From Tepidimonas taiwanensis (GTDB lineage: Bacteria; Pseudomonadota; Gammaproteobacteria; Burkholderiales; Burkholderiaceae_C), in NCBI RefSeq assembly GCF_020162115.1, contig NZ_CP083911.1:62001-126000 (forward strand): DNA of 64,000 nucleotides, given 5' to 3'. Every line of letters begins with the position of its first letter. Positions within the stretch are counted from its first letter, which is position 1. A program made the position numbers and the translations under genes. A model generated the notes under the pieces. That model was given only the letters and a program-made list of their open reading frames with translations, searched no databases and was not told the DNA's origin. Shown in pieces: positions 50,557-58,005 of this stretch.

Positions 50557-52197
50557 CTAGGGTTTTTCCGCATTGGGCGGCACGTGGTGAGCCGCATTGG
50601 GGGGCACTTGGTGGGCCGCATCGGGCAGTGGTGCGGCGGGCACGTGTCGCGCGATCCAGTCGTGCACCGCTTCGCGCTGTGCCGGCGACAGGTGCAGGCC
50701 CAGCTTGCTGCGGCGCCACAGCATATCGTCCGCGCTGCGTGCCCATTCGCGCGTGACCCAATGCCGCAGCTCCACCTCGTACAGCCCGGGGGCGACCTCG
50801 TCGCCGAGGTCCGCGGGGCGCTGCGCCCCCTGCAGCCAATCCAGACACGACGTCCCGTACGCCCGCACCCAGCGTTCCCGCACCGGCGCAGGCAGCCACG
50901 GCCAGCGCGTCCCGATGTGGTCGAGCAACCGCCGCATCGCCGCCATCGGGCCGCCATCGGTGCCGAACAGGCGCGTCGCGTCACCGCCGGGCAGCGGGGC
51001 GCAGCGGGTCCAGTCATCGGTCGTCGCCCCGAGCAGCGGCGCCAGCCGCCGCGCCGCCTCCGTCGCCAACGTCCGGTAGGTCGTGATCTTGCCGCCCCAC
51101 ACGGTCAGCAGTGCCGCCCCGTCGCGCGTGTCCAGTTCCAGCCGGTAGTCGCGCGTCACGGCCGACGGGTCGTCGCTCGCGTCCTCCAGCAGCGGTCGCA
51201 CGCCGCTGTAGTGCCACACCACGTCCGCAGGGGACACGGGGCGGCGGAAGTAGCGCCCCGCCTCGCGGCACAGGTAGGCGGTTTCGTCCGCGTCGATGCA
51301 CGCGGCCGCCGGGTCGTCGCGGTGCTCGACGTCCGTCGTACCGATCAGGGTGTAGTCGCGCTCGTAGGGGATGGCGAAGACGACGCGCCGGTCGCTGGCC
51401 TGCAGCAGGTAGGCGCTGTCGTGGTCGAACAGCCGGGGCACGACGATGTGGCTGCCGCGCACGAGGCGCAGGTGCCGCGCAGGGGCGATCCCCGCCTGCT
51501 CGCGCAGCAGCGACTCGGCCCACGGTCCGGCGGCGTTGACGACGACGCGCGCGTGCACCGACCACGCCGGTCCCCCGTCGCGCGGCTGCAGGGTTGCCAG
51601 CCAGCCGTCGGGCGTGCGCCGCAGCGCCGTGCAGCGCGTGCGCGTCAGCACCGTCGCACCGCGGTCGGCGGCGTCGCGCGCGTTGAGCACGACCAGCCGC
51701 GCGTCGTCCACCCACCCGTCGGCGTAGGCGAAGCCGCGCCGCCAGCCGGGCTGCAGGGCGGCCCCGGCCGGGTCGTGCGCGAGGTCGATTGCCTGCGACG
51801 CCGGCAACACCTCGCGCCGCGCCAGGTGGTCGTATAGCCACAGGCCCAGGCGGATCATCCACGCCGGGCGCATGCCGGGGTCGTGCGGCATGACGAAGCG
51901 CATCGGTGCGATCAGGTGCGGCGCGACGCGCAGCAGCACCTCGCGCTCGGCCAGCGCCTTGCGCACCAACCCGAACTCCCCGTACTCCAGGTAGCGCAGG
52001 CCGCCGTGGATCAGCTTGGTCGAGGCCGACGACGTGTGGGCGGCCAGATCGTCCTGTTCACACAGCAGCACGCGCACGCCGCGCCCGGAGAGGTCGCGCG
52101 CGATGCCGCAGCCGTTGATACCGCCGCCGACGACGAGCACGTCCGTGGTCGACGGCGGGATGGGCGTCTCAAAAGGGGACGTGGAAGAAGGGGCCAT
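50557..52197 (-). CDS. glpD: aerobic glycerol-3-phosphate dehydrogenase GlpD
   Basis: A 546-residue FAD enzyme on the inner membrane that oxidises glycerol-3-phosphate to dihydroxyacetone phosphate and reduces quinone. The FAD motif is VLVVGGGINGCGIARDLSGRG (positions 21-41, in part), then SSASTKLIHGGLRYLE, VNAAGPWAESL and GGKITTYRTLA. The last 24 residues are an unusual repeat (AAHQVPPNAAHHVPPNAEKP) made by a 24-bp tandem duplication and not part of the family core. It has its own GlpR-type control region and precedes ugpB by 110 bases. Confidence 0.95.
   Translation of the reverse strand: MAPSSTSPFETPIPPSTTDVLVVGGGINGCGIARDLSGRGVRVLLCEQDDLAAHTSSASTKLIHGGLRYLEYGEFGLVRKALAEREVLLRVAPHLIAPMRFVMPHDPGMRPAWMIRLGLWLYDHLARREVLPASQAIDLAHDPAGAALQPGWRRGFAYADGWVDDARLVVLNARDAADRGATVLTRTRCTALRRTPDGWLATLQPRDGGPAWSVHARVVVNAAGPWAESLLREQAGIAPARHLRLVRGSHIVVPRLFDHDSAYLLQASDRRVVFAIPYERDYTLIGTTDVEHRDDPAAACIDADETAYLCREAGRYFRRPVSPADVVWHYSGVRPLLEDASDDPSAVTRDYRLELDTRDGAALLTVWGGKITTYRTLATEAARRLAPLLGATTDDWTRCAPLPGGDATRLFGTDGGPMAAMRRLLDHIGTRWPWLPAPVRERWVRAYGTSCLDWLQGAQRPADLGDEVAPGLYEVELRHWVTREWARSADDMLWRRSKLGLHLSPAQREAVHDWIARHVPAAPLPDAAHQVPPNAAHHVPPNAEKP
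50568..50628. repeat. 24-bp tandem repeat, 2.5 copies, at the 3' end of glpD
   Basis: Units start at 50568, 50592 and 50616, each beginning CCGCATTGGG or CCGCATCGGG. They keep the glpD reading frame, adding an eight-residue unit rich in Pro/Asn/Ala/His. A slippage-prone array at a gene end; likely to vary between strains. Confidence 0.8.
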
Positions 52198-52216
52198 GGG
52201 GCAGGCGCGGTTTGCG

Positions 52217-52256
52217 AATGTTCGTAGATGTTCGGATAAGTGCGATTATGATCGAA
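52217..52256 (-). promoter_or_regulatory. GlpR-type operator half-sites upstream of glpD
   Basis: AATGTTCGTA (52217-52226) and GATGTTCGGA (52227-52236) are adjacent direct copies; TATGATCGAA (52247-52256) is a third. The first fully matches, and the others nearly match, the GlpR half-site WATKYTCGWW. They lie in the 202-base divergent region between glpD and the DeoR-family gene, in the only AT-rich part of it. Confidence 0.65.
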
Positions 52257-52399
52257 ATGGGTCGGGCGTGGTGTGGTCGGGGTAGTACCGGGATGGCACA
52301 GGGATAGGGGATGGCACGGGGGCATCAGGGGGACAGCGCGGAATGGCCAGAACCGCCGGTCCACCACGCGGCCGCCGCCTTGCGGCACAATGCGTGGCC

Positions 52400-53200
52400 A
52401 TGTCGTCCCACCCGTTGCCGCAGCGTCGCCGCGCCCTCAACCCGCGCCAGAGTGAGCTGCTGGCGCTGGTGCGCGAGGCCGGCACGCTCAGCATCGAGGC
52501 ACTCGCGCAGCGCTTCGGGGTCACGCTGCAGACGGTGCGGCGCGACGTGCGGCAGCTCGAGCAGATGGGGTTGCTCGCGCGCTTTCACGGCGGGGTGCGC
52601 ACACCGGTGTCCACGGTGGAGAACCTCGCCTACACCCAGCGGCAGACGCTCAACGCCGAGGCCAAGGCCGCGATCGCGCGTGCGGTGGCGCGCGACGTCC
52701 CCGCCGGTTGCTCGCTGATCCTCAACATCGGCACGACCACCGAGGCGGTGGCGCGCGCGCTGCTGCAACACCGCGGTCTGCGCGTCATCACCAACAACCT
52801 CAACGTCGCCGCGATCCTGTCGGACAACCCGGATTGCGAGGTGGTCATCACCGGCGGGGTGGTGCGCGGGCGCGACCGCGGGATCGTCGGCGAGGTGACG
52901 ATCGACTTTCTGCGCCAGTTCCGCGTTGATATCGCCCTCATCGGTATCTCGGGCATCGAGACGGACGGGACACTGCGCGACTACGACGTGCGCGAGGTGC
53001 GCGCGGCGCGCACGATCATCGAGCACGCGCGCCAGGTGTGGCTGTGCGCCGACCACAGCAAGTTCGGGCGACCGGCGATGGTGGAGGTCGGCCACATCGC
53101 GGAGCTGACGCGCGTGTACACGGACCGCCCGCCACCGCCGCCGTTCGATGCCATGCTGCGCGAGGCCGATGTCGCCTGCGTCGTGGCCCAGGGAAACTAG
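52400..53200 (+). CDS. glpR: DeoR family glycerol-3-phosphate regulator GlpR
   Basis: A 266-residue DeoR-family repressor: helix-turn-helix LSIEALAQRFGVTLQTVRRD (about 30-50) and a ligand domain (about 80-250) with LNIGTTTEAVARAL, NNLNVAA and FRVDIALIGISGI, typical of GlpR. It is divergent from glpD and should be released by glycerol-3-phosphate. The ATG at 52400 gives the normal length; an upstream in-frame ATG at 52343 would add 19 residues without homology. Confidence 0.93.
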   Translation: MSSHPLPQRRRALNPRQSELLALVREAGTLSIEALAQRFGVTLQTVRRDVRQLEQMGLLARFHGGVRTPVSTVENLAYTQRQTLNAEAKAAIARAVARDVPAGCSLILNIGTTTEAVARALLQHRGLRVITNNLNVAAILSDNPDCEVVITGGVVRGRDRGIVGEVTIDFLRQFRVDIALIGISGIETDGTLRDYDVREVRAARTIIEHARQVWLCADHSKFGRPAMVEVGHIAELTRVYTDRPPPPPFDAMLREADVACVVAQGN

Positions 53201-53253
53201 CCGGAGTCCAACCCGCCGCGCCAGCGGTGCCGCGTTTTTGGGGGCGGGCGCGG

Positions 53254-53721
53254 TCAGCCGCCGGTGGCGTCGCCGGCACCGGGTGGCGGGGACAGCGCAT
53301 CGAGTGCGATCGCCGTCATCGCCGCCAGCAGCCGCGCGTCCTCGCCGATCGCCGGGGCCAGGTGCCACGTGACCGCGGGAAAACGCGCGCGCAGCCCGTC
53401 CAGCAGCCGCGGCAGGTCTTTGCGCACGTGCCCGCCCACACCGAGAAAGAGTGGCAGCACCGTCACCGCGCGGCAACCCGCGGCGGCGAGCGCCGCGCCC
53501 GCGGTCGGCAGGTCGGGCGTCATGAATTCGAGGAAGGCCAGCGCGACGGGCGTTTGGGGGCGCGCCGCGCGCACGGCGGCGGCCACCCGTTCGAAAGGGG
53601 CGGCCCACGCCGGGTCGCGCGCGCCGTGCGCCAGCAGGATCAGGCCGTGTGGGTCGTCCGCGAGCGGTCCGCGACCGACGGGCGCAGGTGGTGCTTGGGG
53701 GGCGTCGTGCATGACGCGCAT
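53254..53721 (-). CDS. cbiX: sirohydrochlorin chelatase, CbiX/SirB small type
   Basis: A 155-residue single-domain chelatase that inserts ferrous iron (or cobalt) into sirohydrochlorin. The metal-binding histidines are in ILLAHGARDPAW and GVGGHVRKDLP. It could complete siroheme for CysI, after CobA in the cys operon makes precorrin-2. Two Met codons are possible (53721 or 53712). It is divergent from the aminotransferase gene, 34 bases away, and converges with glpR. Confidence 0.85.
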   Translation of the reverse strand: MRVMHDAPQAPPAPVGRGPLADDPHGLILLAHGARDPAWAAPFERVAAAVRAARPQTPVALAFLEFMTPDLPTAGAALAAAGCRAVTVLPLFLGVGGHVRKDLPRLLDGLRARFPAVTWHLAPAIGEDARLLAAMTAIALDALSPPPGAGDATGG

Positions 53722-53755
53722 AATGGCACGGTTTGCACAGAAGGGGATTGCCGCC

Positions 53756-55168
53756 ATGGATCTGTCGGACCGCTCGCACATCGCCGCCCCGCTGGCCGGG
53801 GCCTACACGCCCACCAGCGCCGAGGTGACGCCCGGCGGCGCCGACTGGATGGCCGCGCACTGGATGCCCTTCACCGGTAACCGGCAGTTCAAGGCCGATC
53901 CGCGCCTCGTCGTCGCGGCCGAGGGGGCCTACCTGATCGACGCCGACGGTCGCCGGGTGTTCGACGGCCTGTCGGGTCTGTGGTGCACGGGGCTCGGGCA
54001 CGGCCGGCGCGAGATCGTCGAGGCCGTCAGCCGCCAGGTGGCCACGCTCGACTATTCGCCCGCGTTCCAGTTCGGCCACCCGCTGTCGTTCGAGCTGGCC
54101 AACCGCATCGTCGAGCGCATGCCCGCGGGGCTCAACCGCGTCTTTTTCACCGGCTCCGGCTCCGAGTCGGCCGACACCGCGCTCAAGATCGCGCGCGCCT
54201 ACTGGCGCGCCCGCGGGCAGGCCAGCAAGACGCGCCTGATCGGCCGCGCCAAGGGCTACCACGGCGTCAACTTTGGCGGCATCTCGGTCGGTGGCATCGT
54301 CGGCAACCGCAAGCTGTTCGGTCAGGGGGTCGAGGCCGATCACCTGCCGCACACGCAGCCGCCGGCTGGCAGCTTCTTCCGTGGCCAGCCGCCCGCGGAC
54401 GGCGGTGGGCGCTACGCGGGCGCGGCGCTGGCCGATGAGCTGCTGCGCCTCATCGAGCTGCACGATGCCTCGACCATTGCCGCGGTGATCGTCGAGCCGT
54501 TTTCCGGCTCGGCGGGCGTCGTCGTGCCGCCGGTGGGGTACCTGCAGCGGCTGCGCGAGATTTGCTCCGCGCACGACATCCTGCTCATCTTCGACGAAGT
54601 CATCACCGGTTTTGGTCGCTGCGGCGCGTGGACCGGTGCAGAGGCTTTCGGCGTCACGCCCGACATCCTGAACTTTGCCAAGCAGGTGACCAACGGCGTG
54701 CAGCCGCTGGGCGGCGTGGTGGTGCGGCAGGAGATTTATGACACCTTCATGGCCGCCGGCGGGCCGGACTACGCGCTGGAGTTCCCGCACGGCTACACCT
54801 ACTCCGCGCACCCCGTGGCGTGCGCGGCGGGGCTGGCGTCGCTGCGGCTGTTGACGGATGACGACGCACTGGCGCGTGTGCGCGCGCTCGCACCGGTGTT
54901 GGAGGCGGCGGTGCATGAGTTGCGCGGCGCGAGCCCGCACCTGACCGATATCCGCAACTACGGGCTGGCCGCGGGCCTGACGTTCGCGGCCGTGCCGGGC
55001 GAGCCGCTCAAGCGCCCGTTCGAGATTGCGATGCGCATGTGGGCCAAGGGGTTTTACGTGCGCTACGGCGGCGACACCATCCAGCTCGCCCCCCCGTTCA
55101 TCAGCACCGAGGCCGAGATTCTCCGGCTGGTCGACGCGCTTGGCGAGACGATTCGCGAGCTGGCCTGA
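53756..55168 (+). CDS. class III omega-aminotransferase (beta-alanine--pyruvate type)
   Basis: A 470-residue PLP enzyme. It matches omega-amino acid:pyruvate transaminases: HWMPFTGNRQFKADPR at the N-terminus, GLWCTGLGHGR, FTGSGSESADTALKIARAYW (PLP phosphate loop), LIFDEVITGFGRCG and the PLP lysine in ILNFAKQVTNGVQPLGG. Likely substrates are beta-alanine or other omega-amines with pyruvate as acceptor. No partner semialdehyde dehydrogenase is adjacent. The ATG at 53756 follows a weak ribosome site. Confidence 0.92.
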   Translation: MDLSDRSHIAAPLAGAYTPTSAEVTPGGADWMAAHWMPFTGNRQFKADPRLVVAAEGAYLIDADGRRVFDGLSGLWCTGLGHGRREIVEAVSRQVATLDYSPAFQFGHPLSFELANRIVERMPAGLNRVFFTGSGSESADTALKIARAYWRARGQASKTRLIGRAKGYHGVNFGGISVGGIVGNRKLFGQGVEADHLPHTQPPAGSFFRGQPPADGGGRYAGAALADELLRLIELHDASTIAAVIVEPFSGSAGVVVPPVGYLQRLREICSAHDILLIFDEVITGFGRCGAWTGAEAFGVTPDILNFAKQVTNGVQPLGGVVVRQEIYDTFMAAGGPDYALEFPHGYTYSAHPVACAAGLASLRLLTDDDALARVRALAPVLEAAVHELRGASPHLTDIRNYGLAAGLTFAAVPGEPLKRPFEIAMRMWAKGFYVRYGGDTIQLAPPFISTEAEILRLVDALGETIRELA

Positions 55169-55214
55169 TCGAGCGACAAGTACACAACCGCGCCACGAGC
55201 CGAGCGCGGCCGTG

Positions 55215-55240
55215 CAGCCACCGCGTGCGCGGCGGCTGCG
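55215..55240. terminator. hairpin between convergent aminotransferase and metW
   Basis: GCAGCC / GGCTGC form a 6-bp outer stem with an inner CCGCG/CGCGG pairing, in the 84-base gap between the convergent stops. No T-run; a weak bidirectional terminator is possible. Confidence 0.4.
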
Positions 55241-55252
55241 GCCGGGTGCCAC

Positions 55253-55840
55253 TCACCGCTTGGCCAGCTTGAACACCGCGGTGCTGGCCAGCAGGTTTGG
55301 CAGCGTGCGCACCTCGCGCCCCTCGTCGTCGAGGCCGAAGGCGTCCTCGACTTGCAGGCCCAGGCGCCGTGCGAGCACCTCGAAGTCCGCAAACGTGCCC
55401 ACACGGATGTTGGGCGTGTCGTACCACTCGTACGGCAGCCGCTTGGTCACCGGCATGCGGCCGGCCAGCACGCGCAGCCGGTTGGGCCAGTGCGCAAAGT
55501 TCGGGAAGGCCACGATCGCGCTGCGCCCGACGCGCGCGGTCTCGCGCAGCATCGTCTCGGCGTTGCGCAGGTGCTGCAGCGTGTCGATCTGCAGCACGAC
55601 GTCGAAGCTGTCGTCGGCAAACATCGACAGCCCTTCCTCGAGGTTGAACTGCAGCACGTCGAGTCCCCGCTTGAGGCACACGAGCACTTGCGCGTCGTCG
55701 ATTTCGATGCCGTAGCCGCTGCAGCCGCGCGCCTCGCGCAGGTGCGCCAGCAGCGCCCCGTCGCCACAGCCCAGGTCCAGCACCCGCGCCCCGGTGGGCA
55801 CGAGCCGCGCGATCATCGTTTGAATGGCGCGGTCACTCAT
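55253..55840 (-). CDS. metW: methionine biosynthesis protein MetW
   Basis: A 195-residue class I SAM-methyltransferase-like protein. Motif I is VLDLGCGDGALLAHL; IDTLQHLRNAETMLRE and the conserved LPYEWYDTPNIRVGTFADFE follow. MetW works with MetX in homoserine acylation in betaproteobacteria and pseudomonads and is required for it in several of them. Its ATG overlaps the metX stop by eight bases. Confidence 0.95.
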   Translation of the reverse strand: MSDRAIQTMIARLVPTGARVLDLGCGDGALLAHLREARGCSGYGIEIDDAQVLVCLKRGLDVLQFNLEEGLSMFADDSFDVVLQIDTLQHLRNAETMLRETARVGRSAIVAFPNFAHWPNRLRVLAGRMPVTKRLPYEWYDTPNIRVGTFADFEVLARRLGLQVEDAFGLDDEGREVRTLPNLLASTAVFKLAKR

Positions 55841-57035
55841 GGCGATCCCCCTGCGCGGTCAATCCCGCCGCCACGCGGTGCTCGAAGTACGCCCGCACCG
55901 CCGCGTGGTAGCGCGCGTCGTCCAGCAAAAACGCGTCGTGCCCGTGCGGGGCGTCGATTTCCGCATAACTGACGGCGCGGCCGTTGTCGAGCAGCGCCTT
56001 GACGATCTCGCGGCTGCGCGCCGGCGAAAAACGCCAGTCCGTGCTGAACGATACGAGCAAAAAATCCGCGCGGGCGCGTGCCAGCGCAGCGCTCAAATCG
56101 CCATCGTAGGCCCGCGCGGGGTCAAAGTAATCGAGCGCGCGGGTGATGAGCAGATACGTGTTGGCGTCGAAATACTCGCTGAATTTGTCGCCCTGGTAGC
56201 GCAGGTAGCTCTCGATTTCGAACTCGACCTCCTGCGTCGTGTAGCGGTACGCGAGCCGCTCGGCGGTCTCCACGTCGCCCGCGCGCAGCGCCTCGGCCAG
56301 CGGGCGCAGGCGACGGCCGAATTTTTCGTTCATCACGTCGTCGCTCAGATACGTGATATGCCCGATCATGCGCGCGATGCGCAGGCCCCGCCGCGGCTTG
56401 GTGCCGTGCCGCAGGTAGTGGCCGTCGTGGAAGTCCGGATCGGTCACGATGGCGCGGCGCGCGACCTCGTTGAAGGCAATGTTCTCGGCGGTGAGGTTGG
56501 GGGCGCTGGCCACCACCACCGCGTGCCGCACGCGCTCGGGGTACTGCAGCGTCCACGACAGCGCCTGCATGCCGCCGAGGCTGCCGCCCATGACCGCCGC
56601 CAGCCGCTCGATGCCCAGCGCATCCAGCAGCCGCGCCTGCGCGTTGACCCAGTCCTCCACCGTCACCACCGGAAAGTCTGCGCCCCACGGCTGCCCGGTG
56701 GCGGGGTTGACGTGCGTGGGGCCGGTGGAGCCGAAGCACGAGCCGATGTTGTTGACACCGATGACGAAAAAACGCTGGGTGTCCACCGGCTTACCCGGCC
56801 CCACCATGTTGTGCCACCAGCCCTCGCTCTTGGGGATCGGCTGGCCCTGCGCGTCGGCATAAAAGCCTGCGACGTGGTGGCTGGCGTTGAGCGCGTGGCA
56901 GATCAGCACCGCGTTGTCGCGCGCGGGCGACAGCGTCCCGTAGGTTTCGTAGACGAGTTCGAACGACGGCAGCACCGCGCCGCTTTGCAGCGGCAGCGGC
57001 TCGGTGAAGGTATGGCGTTGGGGGGTGACGATCAC
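55833..57035 (-). CDS. metX: homoserine O-acyltransferase MetX (acetyl- or succinyl-)
   Basis: A 400-residue alpha/beta-hydrolase that activates homoserine for methionine synthesis. LPLQSGAVLPSFELVYETYG, CHALNASHHVAG, the nucleophile Ser in VMGGSLGGMQAL and the C-terminal Asp/His in IDAPHGHDAFL are all present. In proteobacteria with MetW the acyl donor is often succinyl-CoA, so donor use is left open. No in-frame ATG precedes the core; GTG at 57035 has GAGGA 7 bases upstream. The leader carries a SAM-II riboswitch. Confidence 0.94.
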   Translation of the reverse strand: MIVTPQRHTFTEPLPLQSGAVLPSFELVYETYGTLSPARDNAVLICHALNASHHVAGFYADAQGQPIPKSEGWWHNMVGPGKPVDTQRFFVIGVNNIGSCFGSTGPTHVNPATGQPWGADFPVVTVEDWVNAQARLLDALGIERLAAVMGGSLGGMQALSWTLQYPERVRHAVVVASAPNLTAENIAFNEVARRAIVTDPDFHDGHYLRHGTKPRRGLRIARMIGHITYLSDDVMNEKFGRRLRPLAEALRAGDVETAERLAYRYTTQEVEFEIESYLRYQGDKFSEYFDANTYLLITRALDYFDPARAYDGDLSAALARARADFLLVSFSTDWRFSPARSREIVKALLDNGRAVSYAEIDAPHGHDAFLLDDARYHAAVRAYFEHRVAAGLTAQGDRHE

Positions 57036-57096
57036 GGGGTCATCCTCAAAAAGCGCCGTGACCGAGGACTGGCACACCCGGCACGGTGCCGGGGCT

Positions 57097-57150
57097 TCCT
57101 CTTTAGCGGTATTTGTTGAAGCGCCCGCAAGCGGGACCCAAATCGGCGCT
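57097..57150 (-). ncRNA. SAM-II (SAM-alpha) riboswitch upstream of metX
   Basis: The 54-nt element starts AGCGCC (57150-57145), which pairs with GGCGCT (57125-57120) as stem P1. Loop 1 contains GATTTG and CTTGCG; loop 3 contains CAACAAAT and ends GCTAAAGAGGA. ATTTG of loop 1 is complementary to CAAAT of loop 3, and TCC of loop 1 to GGA at the 3' end, giving the SAM-II pseudoknot; GCTAAA and CTTGC are class-conserved. SAM binding should hide the purine-rich 3' end and reduce metX-metW expression. Confidence 0.82.
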
Positions 57151-57157
57151 GGGCCGC

Positions 57158-57187
57158 AGTATAAGGCCACGGCGCTAGGGGCACCAA
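57158..57187 (-). promoter_or_regulatory. metX promoter
   Basis: On the minus strand -10 TATACT (57158-57163) and -35 TTGGTG (57182-57187) are 18 bp apart. The expected start point, about 7 bases downstream, coincides with the 5' base of the riboswitch stem at 57150. Confidence 0.65.
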
Positions 57188-57451
57188 CGGCGCTGGCCCC
57201 GGCAGCCGTGACGAGGTCGGCCTTGGGGGCATTGGGCGGCCGGGTCACACGCCCACGGACGGGCCGACGCGGCATGCGGCTTTATGGGGCCGCTCGACAG
57301 CCGCTCCGCGCCGCAGGGAGCTAGCCCCGTGGTGGCCAGTGTTCGCCCTATCGGGGCGGCCGAAGCGGGCCCCGTCTGTTCACCCGGCTGTTGTTTTGGC
57401 GCGTCAGGCGCCGCCGCCGGCGCCGTGCCGCCGCGGGGTCGCGCAAAAAAA

Positions 57452-57612
57452 TTCCCCCTGATGACGGAATGGGCGCATAATGCGCTTCGCGGATGTTCGC
57501 GACATCCGTGGTTTCGAGTGATCGGTTGGTTTCGCGCGCGACAGGTTTCTGGTGTGCCGTCGGGGCTCCATCGCTTCGTGTTTGTGTTTTGTGTGTTTTC
57601 AGGAGTCCCGCA
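57452..57612 (+). promoter_or_regulatory. promoter and long leader of the RRM protein gene
   Basis: CATAAT (57476-57481) with TTCCCC (57452-57457) 18 bp upstream forms a plausible promoter. The leader would be about 125 bases, with a hairpin-prone GATGTTCGCGACATC (57493-57507) and a T/G-rich run before the ribosome site CAGGAG. Long structured leaders are common in cold-responsive RNA-binding protein genes, but this is inference. Confidence 0.5.
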
Positions 57613-57987
57613 ATGGGCAACAAGTTGTACGTCGGCAATCTTCCGTATTCGGTGCGCGACGGCGATCTCGAACAGGCTTTCAGTGCCTACGGCCAGGTGG
57701 CCAGCGCCAAGGTCATGATGGAGCGCGACACCGGTCGCTCCAAGGGTTTTGGTTTCGTGGAAATGGGCAGCGACGGCGAGGCGCAGGCCGCCATCGCCGG
57801 CATGCACGGCCAGTCGATGGGCGGGCGCAGCCTCGTCGTGAACGAGGCCCGTCCGATGGAGCCGCGTCCGCCGCGCAGCGGTGGCTTCGGCGGTGGCCGT
57901 CGTGAGGGCGGCTACGGTGGTGGCGACGGCCAGTTCCGCAGCCCCTACGGCAGCCCGCGCCGGCGCGACGACCGCGGCGGATACTGA
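57613..57987 (+). CDS. RNA recognition motif (RRM) glycine-rich RNA-binding protein
   Basis: A 124-residue protein: one RRM (about 1-80) with RNP2 LYVGNLPYS and RNP1 KGFGFVEM, then a Gly/Arg/Tyr-rich tail (GGFGGGRREGGYGGG). Bacterial proteins of this kind, common in cyanobacteria and betaproteobacteria, bind single-stranded RNA and are often induced by cold or stress. CAGGAG lies 8 bases before the ATG. It converges on lptC with only 18 bases between stops. Confidence 0.95.
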   Translation: MGNKLYVGNLPYSVRDGDLEQAFSAYGQVASAKVMMERDTGRSKGFGFVEMGSDGEAQAAIAGMHGQSMGGRSLVVNEARPMEPRPPRSGGFGGGRREGGYGGGDGQFRSPYGSPRRRDDRGGY

Positions 57988-58005
57988 TCCCGCGGTCCAG
58001 GCAGG

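Larger units (their letters stand above)
57036..57612. other. 577-base region between divergent metX and the RRM gene
   Basis: No protein gene. From left: metX ribosome site, a short GC hairpin (57079-57095), the SAM-II riboswitch, the metX promoter, then about 250 bases of GC-rich sequence (57190-57440) with several small hairpins but nothing identifiable, then the promoter and long leader of the RRM gene. Confidence 0.6.

Noticed and set aside
52343..52399. Upstream ATG extending GlpR by 19 residues
   Set aside because: The extra residues are Arg/Gly/Pro-rich and unlike the DeoR N-terminus; the internal ATG at 52400 gives the family length.
57284..57612. Open + strand frames in the GC-rich gap before the RRM gene
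   Set aside because: They have no ribosome site or family similarity and run across the promoter and leader.
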